From positions 1-64,000 of the forward strand of contig NZ_BMMW01000003.1 in assembly GCF_014646135.1 (NCBI RefSeq): DNA of 64,000 nt. Reading direction: 5' to 3'. The notes under the pieces were generated by a model. The model made no database searches. It was given only the letters and a program-made list of their open reading frames with translations, and was not told the DNA's origin. Shown here piece after piece: positions 29,791 through 39,700 of the stretch (the first letter of the stretch is position 1; each line of letters opens with the position of its first letter). A program made the position numbers and the translations under genes. The DNA is from Nocardia camponoti. GTDB lineage: Bacteria; Actinomycetota; Actinomycetes; Mycobacteriales; Mycobacteriaceae.

Positions 29791-31344
29791 GTGCCGCTCG
29801 CCACGCTTAGCAAGACGAGGTCCCGGGGTCCCGGGACCTTCGTCGTGCTTGTCGCGCTCATTCTCACCGCGCTCACCTTCATCCCGCTCGGCTACATCGT
29901 TTCGGTGCTGTTCGACACGGGACTGTCCGAGGCGGCTGAGCTAGTTTTCCGAGAGCGCGTCGGGCAATTGCTGATCAACACCGGGCTGCTTGTCGCGTGC
30001 ACGGTGCCGATCTGCGTGGTCGGTGGAATTGGTCTCGCGTGGTTGGTTGAACGCACCGATGTTCCCGGAAGGGCTTGGTGGGGACCGGTTTTGGTCGCGC
30101 CGCTCGCGGTGCCCGCGTTTGTGAACAGCTACGGCTGGGTCAGCGTTTTTCCGCGCATGCACGGGCTACTCGCCGCCGTGATCGTCGCGACAATGTCGTA
30201 TTTCCCGCTCGTCTATCTGCCTGCCGCGGCGACCTTGCGCAGACTCGATCCAGCGTTGGAAGAGTCGGCGCGCGCGTTGGGTTCGGGACCAGTCGAAGTG
30301 TGGTTTCGGGTGGTTTTGCCGCAGCTGCGGTTGGCGATTCTCGGCGGCGGTTTGTTGATCGGCCTGCACCTGCTTGCCGAATACGGCGCGTTCGTGATGC
30401 TGCGCTACGACACCTTCACGACCGCGATTTTCGAGCAGTACCAAAGTAGTTTCGCCGGTCCTGCCGGCAGCATGCTCGCTGGTGTTCTCGTGCTGTGTTG
30501 TCTCGCGCTGCTTGGCGGCGAATCGGCGTTGCGCGGCGACGCGCGCTATGCGCGACTTGGCAGCGGCGCGCAACGGGCGGCCGAACCGGTCGCACTCCCG
30601 ACCGCAGCCAAACTTCCGCTGGTCGGCGTGCTGATCGCGGTCACAATTGGCGCGCTCGGCGTTCCGCTGTGGACGATCTTCCGCTGGCTCTGGTTGGGCG
30701 GCGCGAAGGTGTGGGACGGGGTGGAAATCGGCAACGCGCTCGGGCAGACCATCGCACTCGCGGCGAGCGCGGCCGTCGTGACCACGCTGTGCGCGTTTCC
30801 GATCGCGTGGATCGCGGTGCGGTCGAAGTCGCGGTTCGCCCGGTGGATCGAAGGCGCGAACTACATCACCTCGTCGCTGCCAGGCATCGTGATCGCGCTC
30901 GCGCTGGTCACGGTGACGATTCGCTACGTCCCCGACCTCTACCAAACCACCGCGCTTGTCGTGATCGCGTACACGATGATGTTCCTGCCGCGCGCGTTGG
31001 TGAGCGTGCGATCGGGCCTCGCGCAGGTGCCGATTGGACTGGAAGAAGTGTCGCGCTCGCTCGGCGAAGCACCCGCGGCGACGTTTTTCCGCGTCACGCT
31101 AAGGCTCACCGCGCCAGCCGCCGCGTCGGGTGCCGCACTCGTTTTCGTCGCTGTCTCAACGGAACTCACCGCGACGCTGCTACTCGCGCCGAGCGGCACC
31201 CGCACGCTGGCGATGCAGTTCTGGGGTCTGTCCGGCGAACTCGACTATGCCGCCGCCGCGCCGTACGCGCTGATCATGATTATCGCGGCGATCCCGGTGA
31301 CGTACCTGCTTTTCACCCAGTCAAGAAAGGCGGCAGGGGCATGA
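29791..31344 (+). CDS. Ferric iron ABC transporter permease (fused two-domain)
   Basis: This 517-aa polytopic protein of the SfuB/FbpB class has two homologous permease halves, each with an EAA loop that docks on the ATPase: [24 protein letters not shown] and [21 protein letters not shown] (parts quoted). About 12 membrane helices are visible. GTG at 29791 directly abuts the stop of the binding-protein gene. The last four bases overlap the ATPase gene (ATGA). Confidence 0.93.
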   Translation: MPLATLSKTRSRGPGTFVVLVALILTALTFIPLGYIVSVLFDTGLSEAAELVFRERVGQLLINTGLLVACTVPICVVGGIGLAWLVERTDVPGRAWWGPVLVAPLAVPAFVNSYGWVSVFPRMHGLLAAVIVATMSYFPLVYLPAAATLRRLDPALEESARALGSGPVEVWFRVVLPQLRLAILGGGLLIGLHLLAEYGAFVMLRYDTFTTAIFEQYQSSFAGPAGSMLAGVLVLCCLALLGGESALRGDARYARLGSGAQRAAEPVALPTAAKLPLVGVLIAVTIGALGVPLWTIFRWLWLGGAKVWDGVEIGNALGQTIALAASAAVVTTLCAFPIAWIAVRSKSRFARWIEGANYITSSLPGIVIALALVTVTIRYVPDLYQTTALVVIAYTMMFLPRALVSVRSGLAQVPIGLEEVSRSLGEAPAATFFRVTLRLTAPAAASGAALVFVAVSTELTATLLLAPSGTRTLAMQFWGLSGELDYAAAAPYALIMIIAAIPVTYLLFTQSRKAAGA

Positions 31345-32402
31345 GTCGTCTTGTCGTACAAGATGTTTCGAAGAGTTTCGGTGGACCGGCACCGGTGCTC
31401 GACGCGATCAATCTCGAAGTGCCTGACGGCTCTGCCGCCGCTGTTGTCGGCGCGTCGGGGTGTGGCAAGACCACCCTGTTGCGCGTGATCGCCGGGTTCG
31501 AGACACCCGACGCCGGTTCGGTCTGCCTTGGCGCGGAAACCGTTGTCGGCGAACGGTTTTGCGTTCCGCCGCAGCGACGCAAGATTGGGTATGTCGCCCA
31601 AGACGGGGCGCTTTTCCCGCATTTGAGCGTGGCCGACAACATCGCGTACGGGTTGTCGACGGGGGTGCGCGGCGGTTTTCAGCGCCTGCGGCGGCGTTCG
31701 GAGGCCGACCGCGCGCGCATCACCGACCTGCTCGCGATGGTGTCGCTTGACGCGTCCTACGCCGACCGCAAGCCGCATCAGCTGTCGGGTGGGCAGCAGC
31801 AGCGCGTCGCGCTGGCGCGCGCGCTGGCCCGCAAACCGGATTTGATGCTGCTCGACGAACCGTTTTCGGCGTTGGACACGGGCTTGCGGGCAACGACACG
31901 CGAAGCTGTCGCCGAAACCCTGCGCGCGGCCGGGATGACGAGCATTTTGGTTACCCACGATCAGGAAGAGGCGCTGAGCTTCGCCGAGCAGGTCGCGGTG
32001 ATGCGCGACGGCCGATTCACCCAGGTCGGCGAGCCGGTGACGGTGTACACGCGCCCAGCTGACCTGTTCACTGCCGGTTTCCTAGGCGACACGGTCTTGC
32101 TCGACGGAGTGTCGGACGGGCATGTCGCGAAAACGGTACTGGGCGACATCGCGGTGCAGGAAGGCGCGCCGGACGGTGAGTGCACGGTAATGCTGCGCCC
32201 AGAGCAACTGACCGCCGCGACCGGCACGGGCCCGCATGTGGTGAAGCACGTTGATTTCCGAGGCCCGGAAGTGATCCTGACGATCGAGTTGGCCGAGGGC
32301 GCGGGAACAGTCCGCGTACGCCGCGCGGGAATGAACGCACCGCAGACAGGTGACCGCGTGCAGCTCACCCCGCATGGAACAGCAATGGCCTACCCCAAGT
32401 AA
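31341..32402 (+). CDS. Ferric iron ABC transporter ATP-binding protein
   Basis: This 353-aa ATPase has Walker A GASGCGKT (37-44), signature [15 protein letters not shown], Walker [12 protein letters not shown] and switch His in VTHDQEEAL, followed by a C-terminal TOBE-like regulatory domain ([25 protein letters not shown]). This matches the FbpC/PotA-like CUT1 subfamily. The ATG at 31341 overlaps the permease stop. It ends the operon, about 75 nt before a long hairpin. Confidence 0.95.
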   Translation: MSRLVVQDVSKSFGGPAPVLDAINLEVPDGSAAAVVGASGCGKTTLLRVIAGFETPDAGSVCLGAETVVGERFCVPPQRRKIGYVAQDGALFPHLSVADNIAYGLSTGVRGGFQRLRRRSEADRARITDLLAMVSLDASYADRKPHQLSGGQQQRVALARALARKPDLMLLDEPFSALDTGLRATTREAVAETLRAAGMTSILVTHDQEEALSFAEQVAVMRDGRFTQVGEPVTVYTRPADLFTAGFLGDTVLLDGVSDGHVAKTVLGDIAVQEGAPDGECTVMLRPEQLTAATGTGPHVVKHVDFRGPEVILTIELAEGAGTVRVRRAGMNAPQTGDRVQLTPHGTAMAYPK

Positions 32403-32475
32403 CCCAGGTTCCCCAAGCAATAAGAACGAACTGCGGCACCCAACGCGGGATCCCCACGTCAACCAAACAGGGCAA

Positions 32476-32563
32476 GATTTTCGGCCCCTCTCAGTTGCGG
32501 TGCGTTGCGTAACGGCGAAGCCGAAGCAACGCGCCGCAACTGAGAGGTCACTGGCCGAAAATC
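32476..32563. terminator. 88-nt near-perfect hairpin between convergent transcripts
   Basis: The outer arms GATTTTCGGCC and GGCCGAAAATC are perfect. Inside, 22-nt arms starting CCTCTCAGTTGCGG pair with one G-T wobble to arms ending CCGCAACTGAGAGG. The tip contains GGC-GAA-GCC. Only a 5-nt bulge (TCACT) interrupts it. It lies between the iron ABC operon (plus) and tRNA-Cys (minus), with a TTTT/AAAA in the outer stem, so it can act as a bidirectional terminator. It is much longer than the other terminators here. Confidence 0.65.
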
Positions 32564-32593
32564 CCGCGCGGCGGAGCCGCGCAATAAATACAG

Positions 32594-32665
32594 AGCGAGC
32601 GGCGGGAATTGAACCCGCGTAAACGGCTTTGCAGACCGTTGCCTCAACCACTCAGCCACGCCCGC
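32594..32665 (-). tRNA. tRNA-Cys (anticodon GCA)
   Basis: This is a 72-nt cloverleaf on the minus strand. The acceptor stem GCGGGCG/CGCTCGC has one G-T pair, the anticodon stem ACGGT/GCCGT (one T-G pair) closes CTGCAAA (anticodon GCA), and the T arm is GCGGG-TTCAATT-CCCGC. The discriminator is U, the identity base of tRNA-Cys. CCA is not encoded. Confidence 0.96.
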
Positions 32666-32708
32666 CTCGGTTACCGATACTGCCGTGGTCGGGCGCATCT
32701 GCCGAGGT

Positions 32709-32731
32709 TTGGGATCACCGTGATCGCAAAC
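32709..32731. promoter_or_regulatory. 23-nt palindromic operator before the MarR gene
   Basis: The core GATCACCGTGATC (32714-32726) is a perfect palindrome, and the flanks TTTG and CAAA extend the symmetry to 11 of 11 arm positions bar one. It ends about 10 nt before the MarR start, the usual site for autoregulation by this family. Confidence 0.6.
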
Positions 32732-32741
32732 GGGGCGTGGG

Positions 32742-33302
32742 ATGATCGGAACTATGTCGCGTCGCAATCCGCTCCCGCTTGATCCCATCGCTGAGGCGCA
32801 TCGGCAGTGGGTGGGGCACGGTTGGGGCGACGTTGCTGACGGGATGGCGGTGGTCACGTCGCTGGTGCGTGCCCAGCAGATTGTGATGGCGCGCGTTGAC
32901 GCGGCGCTCAAGTCGTCGGGGCTCACGTTTTCGCGCTATGAGCTGCTTCGACTGTTGAGTTTCACCAAGTCGGGGGCCCTGCCGATGGCGAAGGCCAGCG
33001 CGCGACTTCAGGTGCATCCGACTAGCGTCACCAACACTGTCGACCGCCTCGCCGCCTCCGGGCTCGTGACCCGCGTGCCGCATCCCACCGACCGCAGGAC
33101 AACGCTCATCGAGATCACCGGAGAAGGCCGTCGCGTTGTTGATGACGCGACGGCCGCGCTCAACGCGCAGGTCTTCGCCGAGCCTGGCATCGCGCCGGAG
33201 TCAACGAAACATCTACTCGCACTGCTCGCCGAATTCCGTTGGGAGGCAGGCGATTTCGCGTCGGCAGATTCGCTGTGGGAGCCCACCGACGCGACCACCT
33301 AG
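32742..33302 (+). CDS. MarR family transcriptional regulator
   Basis: The protein is 186 aa (or 182 from ATG 32754) with a winged helix typical of Mar[50 protein letters not shown] (quoted in part) and the wing [18 protein letters not shown]. It should bind DNA as a dimer; the palindrome just upstream is a good candidate for its own operator. The ligand is unknown. Its stop codon overlaps that of the convergent enoyl-CoA hydratase gene in a shared CTAG. Confidence 0.9.
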   Translation: MIGTMSRRNPLPLDPIAEAHRQWVGHGWGDVADGMAVVTSLVRAQQIVMARVDAALKSSGLTFSRYELLRLLSFTKSGALPMAKASARLQVHPTSVTNTVDRLAASGLVTRVPHPTDRRTTLIEITGEGRRVVDDATAALNAQVFAEPGIAPESTKHLLALLAEFRWEAGDFASADSLWEPTDATT

Positions 33303-34090
33303 CGGTCGGTGAACTCCGGCTTGCGCTTGTCGACGAACGCGCCCATGCCTTCTTTCTGATCCTGCGTCGCGAACAGCGAGTGGAAGCTGCGGCGCTCGAA
33401 AAGCACGCCTTCGGCGAGCGAGCTTTCGAACGCGCGGTTCACGGCTTCCTTCGCGGCTAAGGTCGCCGGTAGCGCGTAGCTCGCGATGGTCTGGGCGGCT
33501 TCGAGCGCGGTGTCGAGCAGTTCGTCGGCGGGCACAACGCGCGCGACGAGCCCGGACCGTTCCGCTTCTTCCGCGCCCATCATGCGGCCGGTGAGGATCA
33601 AATCCATCGCCTTTGCCTTGCCGACAGCGCGGGTCAGGCGCTGCGAACCGCCGATGCCTGGGATGATGCCGAGCTTGATTTCGGGCTGACCGAATTTCGC
33701 GTTGTCGGCGGCGATGAGGATGTCGCACAGCATCGCGAGCTCACAACCGCCGCCGAGGGCGAACCCGGCGACTGCGGCGATAGTCGGCTTGCGGAAGTTG
33801 GCGAGGCGATCCCAGCGGGCGAACGCGTTGGACAGGTACATGTCCATCGACGACTTATCAGCCATCTCTTTGATGTCCGCACCGGCGGCGAACGCCTTCG
33901 GCGACCCGGTGATCACGACCGCGCCGATGCTGTCGTCGCGGTCGATTTCGTCGAGGGCGGCGATGACGTCATCGAGGATGGCACCGTTGAGGGCGTTGAG
34001 CGCTTCGGGCCGGTTGAGGGTGATCAGCGCGACGCCGCCGCGCCCCTCGGGGCCTTTGCGTTCAAGCAGGATCGTCTCGAAGTCGGTCAC
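33299..34090 (-). CDS. Enoyl-CoA hydratase (EchA8-like)
   Basis: This 263-aa crotonase-fold enzyme hydrates trans-2-enoyl-CoA esters. The oxyanion-hole segment is [10 protein letters not shown], and both catalytic glutamates are present: Glu117 in GGGCELAM and Glu137 in [15 protein letters not shown]. The length matches short-chain enoyl-CoA hydratases, and Rv1070c (echA8) is the likely mycobacterial counterpart, with the 3-hydroxyisobutyryl-CoA hydrolase-like gene next to it as in Rv1071c. It lies 54 nt after that gene in the same direction. Confidence 0.93.
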   Translation of the reverse strand: MTDFETILLERKGPEGRGGVALITLNRPEALNALNGAILDDVIAALDEIDRDDSIGAVVITGSPKAFAAGADIKEMADKSSMDMYLSNAFARWDRLANFRKPTIAAVAGFALGGGCELAMLCDILIAADNAKFGQPEIKLGIIPGIGGSQRLTRAVGKAKAMDLILTGRMMGAEEAERSGLVARVVPADELLDTALEAAQTIASYALPATLAAKEAVNRAFESSLAEGVLFERRSFHSLFATQDQKEGMGAFVDKRKPEFTDR

Positions 34091-34144
34091 AGGGTTCCCT
34101 TTCGGTCCGGGGTGTTCTGCGCCAGACCCTACCGGCGTCGCGTT

Positions 34145-35212
34145 TTACTCCGGCAATCCAAGTTCGTGCTCGCCGAGTTCGGCGAAGTACGCGTCGACTT
34201 GGGCGGTGGTGACGTCGGCGATCGTCGCGGGCGACCAGCGCGGGCTGCGGTCCTTGTCGATCACCTGCGCGCGAATGCCTTCGGCCAAGTCCGGGGTGGA
34301 TAGCGCGTGGACGGTCAGGCGGAACTCGACGTTCAGCGCGGCGGCGAGGCTGGGCAGCGTGCGGGCGTTGCGGACCGCGCGCAGCGTAGCGGCAAGTGCC
34401 AGTGGGGATTTCGTGAGCAACTCGTCGCGCGCCTTGGTCGCTTCGGGGAGCTCAGCGGCGGTGAGCGCGTCGACGATGTCAGCGACGGTCTCGGCCGCGT
34501 AGCACTCGTCGATCCAGCTGCGATGGGATTCGAGCACGGACTCGCCTGCGCTAGTTGCGAATTGGGCGACCGCCTCATCGACCGGGGTGATGGTCAGCGC
34601 GTCGAGCAGCGCGGGGAGGTCGGCGCTGGGGACCAATGTGTCCGCGAATCCGGCGTAGATCGCGTCGGCACCGCTCATGCGGGCGGTGGTGAACGCGATG
34701 TGCACGCCGACCTCGCCAGGGCCGCGACCCAGCAGATAGGTGCCGCCGACGTCGGGAACGAAGCCAATTCCGTTCTCCGGCATGGCAATTTGCGAGCGTT
34801 CGGTGACGATGCGATGACTGCCATGCGCGGAAACGCCAACGCCGCCGCCCATGACGATGCCGTCCATCACCGCGACATACGGCTTCGGATAGGACTTGAT
34901 GTAGTCGTTGAGCAGGTATTCGTCGCGCCAGAACTTGGCGGCGGCGGTGTCGATGGGACGCTGCGCGCCGCCCGCGTTGATGTCGTGCGCGTCGCGGAAA
35001 ATGGCGACGATATCGCCGCCCGCGCACAGCCCGCGCTCGCCAGCACCGACGATCGCGACCGTCTCGACGGCGTCGTCGTCGGCCCATTCGCGCAGCGTGG
35101 ACAGGATCGCGAGGCTCATCGCGTGACTGAGCGCATTGATCGCCCGTGGCCGGTTCAGGGTGATCAACCCAAGCCGACCGCGTACCTCGAACAACACATC
35201 CGCTTCACTCAT
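34145..35212 (-). CDS. 3-hydroxyisobutyryl-CoA hydrolase-type crotonase
   Basis: The 355-aa protein has the long-form crotonase architecture (N-terminal RGRLGLITLNRPRAINALSHAM, LCAGGDI oxyanion site, MDGIVMGGGVGVSAHG, PENGIGFVPDVGGTY) and a C-terminal alpha-helical region. Together these define the HIBCH family, which releases 3-hydroxyisobutyrate from its CoA ester in valine breakdown. Rv1071c (echA9) is the likely counterpart. Some relatives act as enoyl-CoA hydratases. A TATCGT -10 six bases before the ATG suggests a leaderless mRNA. Confidence 0.87.
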   Translation of the reverse strand: MSEADVLFEVRGRLGLITLNRPRAINALSHAMSLAILSTLREWADDDAVETVAIVGAGERGLCAGGDIVAIFRDAHDINAGGAQRPIDTAAAKFWRDEYLLNDYIKSYPKPYVAVMDGIVMGGGVGVSAHGSHRIVTERSQIAMPENGIGFVPDVGGTYLLGRGPGEVGVHIAFTTARMSGADAIYAGFADTLVPSADLPALLDALTITPVDEAVAQFATSAGESVLESHRSWIDECYAAETVADIVDALTAAELPEATKARDELLTKSPLALAATLRAVRNARTLPSLAAALNVEFRLTVHALSTPDLAEGIRAQVIDKDRSPRWSPATIADVTTAQVDAYFAELGEHELGLPE

Positions 35213-35218
35213 GCCGTC

Positions 35219-35224
35219 ACGATA
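35219..35224 (-). promoter_or_regulatory. -10 element of a leaderless transcript (HIBCH-like gene)
   Basis: TATCGT on the minus strand is followed by GACGGC and then the ATG. This fits the leaderless spacing and there is no Shine-Dalgarno. A GGACGTCC palindrome lies at 35230-35237 in the spacer. Confidence 0.45.
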
Positions 35225-35311
35225 AAGTTGGACGTCCGTGCATTTCTATCTGGCCGGGGCAGGATGTGACTCATCGCACGCGACACGGTGCCGCGTCAGG
35301 CGCGGTCGATG

Positions 35312-36298
35312 TCAGCCGACGTCGAGGTCGCACCGCGATCCGGCGGCAACGGGACGTTCTCGGCCGCGTTGCTCCCGCACAATCACCCCAATCGCGACGG
35401 CGAGCACGATCAACCCCACCGTGATCACGATCGCTGGGACGCCAACTCCCCCATCCGTGGTGCGAAACAGGACCTCGCCGAGTGCGATCGCGAGCGCCGC
35501 CGCACCACCGATCACCAGCACCGGTTCCCATCGCGCGAAGGCCAACGCGAGCGCGACCAGCCCGACAACGGCCGTGACCGAAGGCTGCCACGCCGACTCC
35601 CCTTCGCCGAGCGCTTGCGCCCCCACAACGCCGGTCACGCCACCAATGAGGTACCCAGCCCAGTTCGCGACGAGGACGCGCCGGTAAGCGACGGCGAACC
35701 AGCCCGCGGCAATGACCAGCAGCAACGCGCCTGTCCAGTGCGAATAGTCGGCGAGCACCGCCGCGGTGACACCCGCGGCGACGCCAATGAGCGCGAGGCC
35801 GATCACGCTGGGGACCATCAGGTACGTGAGCAGCGCGAGGACAAGCCCGGTCAGCGCGACGGCCGCCGGACTTTCGCGGTCGGCGGCGTCGAGCGCGATC
35901 GCGACGGCCGCGCAACCAATGCAGGTGCCGAGGGCGAAGAGGATCGCGGCGAGTCGCACGCGACCCGCCGGGGCGATCGGCACGCGCCGAAAAATCCCAC
36001 GACATCCACCGACGACGACAACGCCACCGGCGATCGAGCACCCTGCCGCGACGACGAGCAGCAGCACCTGACCGGTTTGAGCGAGGTCGTCCCAGCCGTA
36101 GTCGATGAGGACAACGACCCCGGCGAACACGATCGCCGCACCCAGATAGGCGACGGCTTCGGCGAGCGCGCGCCCGAAGGTTGGCCGCGCGTCGCGACGT
36201 GCCTCCTCGGTCGCGTGCAACACCGCGTCACGTTGCGCGGGACTGAGGACCCCGTCGGCAACGAGCCGTTCCACCGCGACAGCCACCGCTTGTGTCAT
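35312..36298 (-). CDS. DUF2157-like polytopic membrane protein
   Basis: The 328-aa protein has a soluble N-terminal helical segment (VERLVADGVLSPAQRDAVL, like the DUF2157 N-terminal motif) followed by about ten membrane helices, many paired by short basic loops. No catalytic motif is seen and the function is unknown. It ends about 100 nt before the HIBCH-like gene start and is divergent from icmF, separated by the tandem-repeat region. Confidence 0.65.
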   Translation of the reverse strand: MTQAVAVAVERLVADGVLSPAQRDAVLHATEEARRDARPTFGRALAEAVAYLGAAIVFAGVVVLIDYGWDDLAQTGQVLLLVVAAGCSIAGGVVVVGGCRGIFRRVPIAPAGRVRLAAILFALGTCIGCAAVAIALDAADRESPAAVALTGLVLALLTYLMVPSVIGLALIGVAAGVTAAVLADYSHWTGALLLVIAAGWFAVAYRRVLVANWAGYLIGGVTGVVGAQALGEGESAWQPSVTAVVGLVALALAFARWEPVLVIGGAAALAIALGEVLFRTTDGGVGVPAIVITVGLIVLAVAIGVIVREQRGRERPVAAGSRCDLDVG

Positions 36299-36425
36299 GG
36301 ATTGAGTATGTGCACCCCGAGGGCGGACTTCGCTGAGTTTGGCCGTGCGTTTCGCCGATTGCGCGAATTCCCCGCTGGCAGGCGTCCTGCGGTCACGTTG
36401 GTGCTGGGCGGCCGCTGCCTGGCTA

Positions 36426-36660
36426 GCCGCGAGCGACGCTGCTTGTCCTTAGCGATCGTCGCGTTGGGTGGCCGCACTGCGCGGTGGCCGCGAGCGACGT
36501 CGGTTGCCTCGGCGATTCGTGACCGCGCCGCCCGGCCAGCCGCGAACGACGCTGGGTTGTCCTTGGCGGTTCGTCGCGTTAGGCGGCCGCAAGGTGCGCC
36601 CACCCGCGAACGACGTCGGTTGCCCTCGGCGATTCGTGACCGCGCCGCCCACTCGCGACG
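36426..36660. repeat. Tandem duplication with 113-bp period
   Basis: Two imperfect copies begin GCCGCGAGCGACGCTG (36426) and GCCGCGAACGACGCTG (36539). Each copy contains two related half-units: GCGA(A/G)CGACG(C/T) followed by a GTCCTT..CG-type segment, then GCGA(A/G)CGACGTCGGTTGCC followed by a nearly identical GGCGATTCGTGACCGCGCCGCCC. A weaker partial unit precedes at about 36406. The 36299-36425 stretch before it holds no gene. Confidence 0.8.
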
Positions 36661-36692
36661 TAGAATTAGTTTGATGTCCAAGTATTGGACAT
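36661..36692 (+). promoter_or_regulatory. icmF promoter -10 and inverted-repeat operator
   Basis: The -10 element TAGAAT (36661-36666) is followed after 7 nt by ATGTCCAAGTATTGGACAT (36674-36692), a perfect inverted repeat with 8-bp arms and a 3-bp centre. The repeat covers the expected transcription start, so a bound dimeric regulator (a TetR type would fit) should repress. The -35 is weak. Confidence 0.65.
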
Positions 36693-36713
36693 GCGACTAA
36701 GTGGAGGCCCGCG

Positions 36714-39700
36714 TTGCCTGAGCTGCACGTTCCCGTTCACCCCGTCCGGTTCGTCACCTCGGCGGCGCTTTTCGACGGCCACGACGCCGCGATCAACATC
36801 ATGCGGCGCATTCTCCAAGCTCAGGGCGCGGAAGTGATCCATCTCGGGCACAACAGGTCGGTGCGCGACATCGTCGACGCGGTGGTTGAGGAAGACGTCA
36901 ACGGCGTCGCTGTCAGCTCGTATCAGGGCGGCCATGTTGAGTTCTTCGAATATCTCGCGGCGTCACTGCGCGAAGCAGGGGCCGCGCATGTGCGGATTTT
37001 CGGTGGTGGCGGCGGGGTGATTGTGCCCGACGAAATCGCCCGGCTCGCTCAGTCCGGCGTGCGGATTTTCGCGCCGGAGGACGGGCAGCGTCTTGGGCTG
37101 CCGGGAATGGTCAACGAGCTGATCGCTACGTGCGATGTTGATTTGTCGGCCACGTCAGCCGAGGTCAGCACGCTTTTCGCCGGTGAGCGCACGGCGCTCG
37201 CGCGCACGATCACGTGTCTTCAGCAAGGCACGTTGTCGGCCAATGAGCGCGCTGACATTAGCGCGGCCGCAGCAGCGCGCACGGTGCCCGTCCTCGGCAT
37301 CACCGGCACCGGCGGCAGCGGAAAGTCTTCGCTCACTGATGAATTGGTGCGCCGGCTGCGCGTCGACCAGCAGGACAAGCTGCGCATCGCGGTGTTGGCC
37401 GTCGACCCGACGCGCCGTCGCGCGGGTGGTGCGTTACTCGGCGACCGCATTCGGATGAACTCCCTCGACGGCGAGCACGTGTACTTCCGTTCGCTCGCGA
37501 CGCGCGGTAATCACGAACTGCCTGACAACATCGACCTGATCATCGACGCGTGTAAGGCGGCGGGCGCTGATCTGGTGATTCTCGAAACGCCCGGCATCGG
37601 TCAGGGTGATGCGGGGATCGTCGACCACGTTGACGTCGCGCTGTATGTGATGACGCCGGAGTTTGGCGCGCCGTCGCAGTTGGAGAAGATCGACATGCTC
37701 GATTACGCGGACGTTGTCGCGGTAAATAAGTACGAACGACGCGGTGCGGCCGACGCGGTGCGTGACGTCGCGCGACAGTTGGTGCGCAATCGCGAGGCGT
37801 TCGGCTCGTCACCTTCGAATATGCCCGTATTCGGTACTAGCGCAGCCACTTTCGATGACGACGGCGTCACCGCGCTGTACCAGCACCTCAGCGGGTTGCT
37901 CGCGGAGAAGGGTCTAGAAGTTGCGCAGGGCTCGCTGCCGACCGTCGATACAAAGGTGTCGACGCGCTTCGCGACGCTGATTCCGCCGACCCGTGTGCGC
38001 TACCTCGCCGAAATTGCCGAGACGGTGCGCGATTACCACGCCGCGACTGGTCAGCTCGTTGCCGCCGCTCAGCGCGCACAGCGACTCGCTTTAGTGCATG
38101 AGGAATTGCCGGACGACCCCGCGGTCAGCGAACTGTTTGACCAGGCCCAGGCCGCGCTCCCGACTGATGTCGTCGCGCAACTGCGCGAGTGGCCTGCCGT
38201 TGCGGCCAGTTACCGCGAGCGGGCGGGCGTCACGACAACACGAGAAAGCTTGTCGGGCAATATAATTCCGCGCGTCGCGCTCCCCCGCTACACCGACGAC
38301 GGGGAACTGGTTCGGTTCCTACGCACCGAGAACCTGCCCGGTCGCTTCCCGTTCACCGCTGGCGTTTTCCCGTTCAAACGCGAAAACGAGGACCCTGCAA
38401 GGATGTTCGCTGGCGAAGGCGACCCCGCGCGGACAAACCGCCGGTTCAAGGTGCTGTCCGCGCATGCGCCCGCGATTCGACTGTCCACCGCGTTCGATTC
38501 GGTGACGCTCTACGGCAACGACCCAGCCGAGCGCCCCGACATTTACGGCAAGGTCGGGACCAGCGGCGTTTCCGTCGCGACGCTCGACGACATGCGCGAA
38601 TTGTTCGACGGCTTCGACCTTCTCGCGCCCACCACCTCGGTTTCGATGACGATCAACGGGCCAGCGCCAACAGTGCTCGCGTTCTTCCTCAACGCGGTGA
38701 TCGACCAGGCGGTCGCGAAATTCACCGCCGCCGAGGGCCGCGCGCCTTCCCGCGAGGAAGCTCAGCAGTTACGCGCGGACGCGCTCGCCACCGTGCGCGG
38801 CACCGTCCAGGCCGACATTCTCAAAGAGGACCAGGGCCAAAACACCTGTCTGTTCTCGACGGAATTCAGCTTGCGCATGATGGCTGACGTGCAGGAATGG
38901 TTTATCCGCAACGGGGTGCGGAATTTCTATTCGGTGTCGATTTCGGGCTATCACATCGCCGAAGCGGGTGCGAATCCGATTAGTCAGCTCGCGTTCACAC
39001 TCGCCAACGGATTCACGTACGTGGAAACATATTTGGCGCGCGGACTCAATATTGACGACTTCGCACCGAATCTCTCGTTCTTCTTCTCGAACGGCATGGA
39101 CCCGGAATACACCGTGCTCGGTCGCGTTGCCCGTCGCATTTGGGCCATCACGATGCGTGACCGGTACGGCGCGAACGAGCGGTCGCAGAAGTTGAAGTAC
39201 CACGTGCAAACCTCCGGCCGATCGTTGCACGCGCAGGAAATGCAGTTCAACGACATTCGCACCACCTTGCAGGCGCTCATCGCGGTTTACGACAACTGCA
39301 ACAGCCTGCACACCAATGCTTTTGACGAGGCGGTCACTACCCCGACCGAAGAATCCGTGCGGCGAGCGTTGGCGATTCAGCTCATTATCGCGAAGGAATG
39401 GGGACTCGCGATGAACGAGAATCCGCTCCAAGGCAGCTTTATCATCGACGAACTCACCGACCTCGTCGAAGCGGCCGTGCTCGCCGAATTCGATCGGATC
39501 AGCGAGCGCGGCGGCGTGCTTGGCGCGATGGAAACCGGGTACCAGCGTGGTCGCATTCAGGACGAGTCAATGCTCTATGAGCAGCGCAAACACGACGGCA
39601 CGCTGCCGATTGTCGGCGTCAACACCTTCCTCAGCGACACCGAAAACGCGACCGGACCCATCAAACTCGCCCGCGCGACCGAAGCCGAGAAACGCTCGCA

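Noticed and set aside
36406..36660. The tandem repeats as a CRISPR array
   Set aside because: The units are long (113 bp), imperfect and contiguous, without constant short repeats separated by unique spacers, and no cas genes are in the window.
36295..36681. 128-codon minus-strand frame across the tandem repeat, giving a repetitive Arg/Ala-rich product
   Set aside because: No ribosome binding site, and the repetition comes from the DNA duplication. It starts inside the icmF operator, so it is more likely non-coding.
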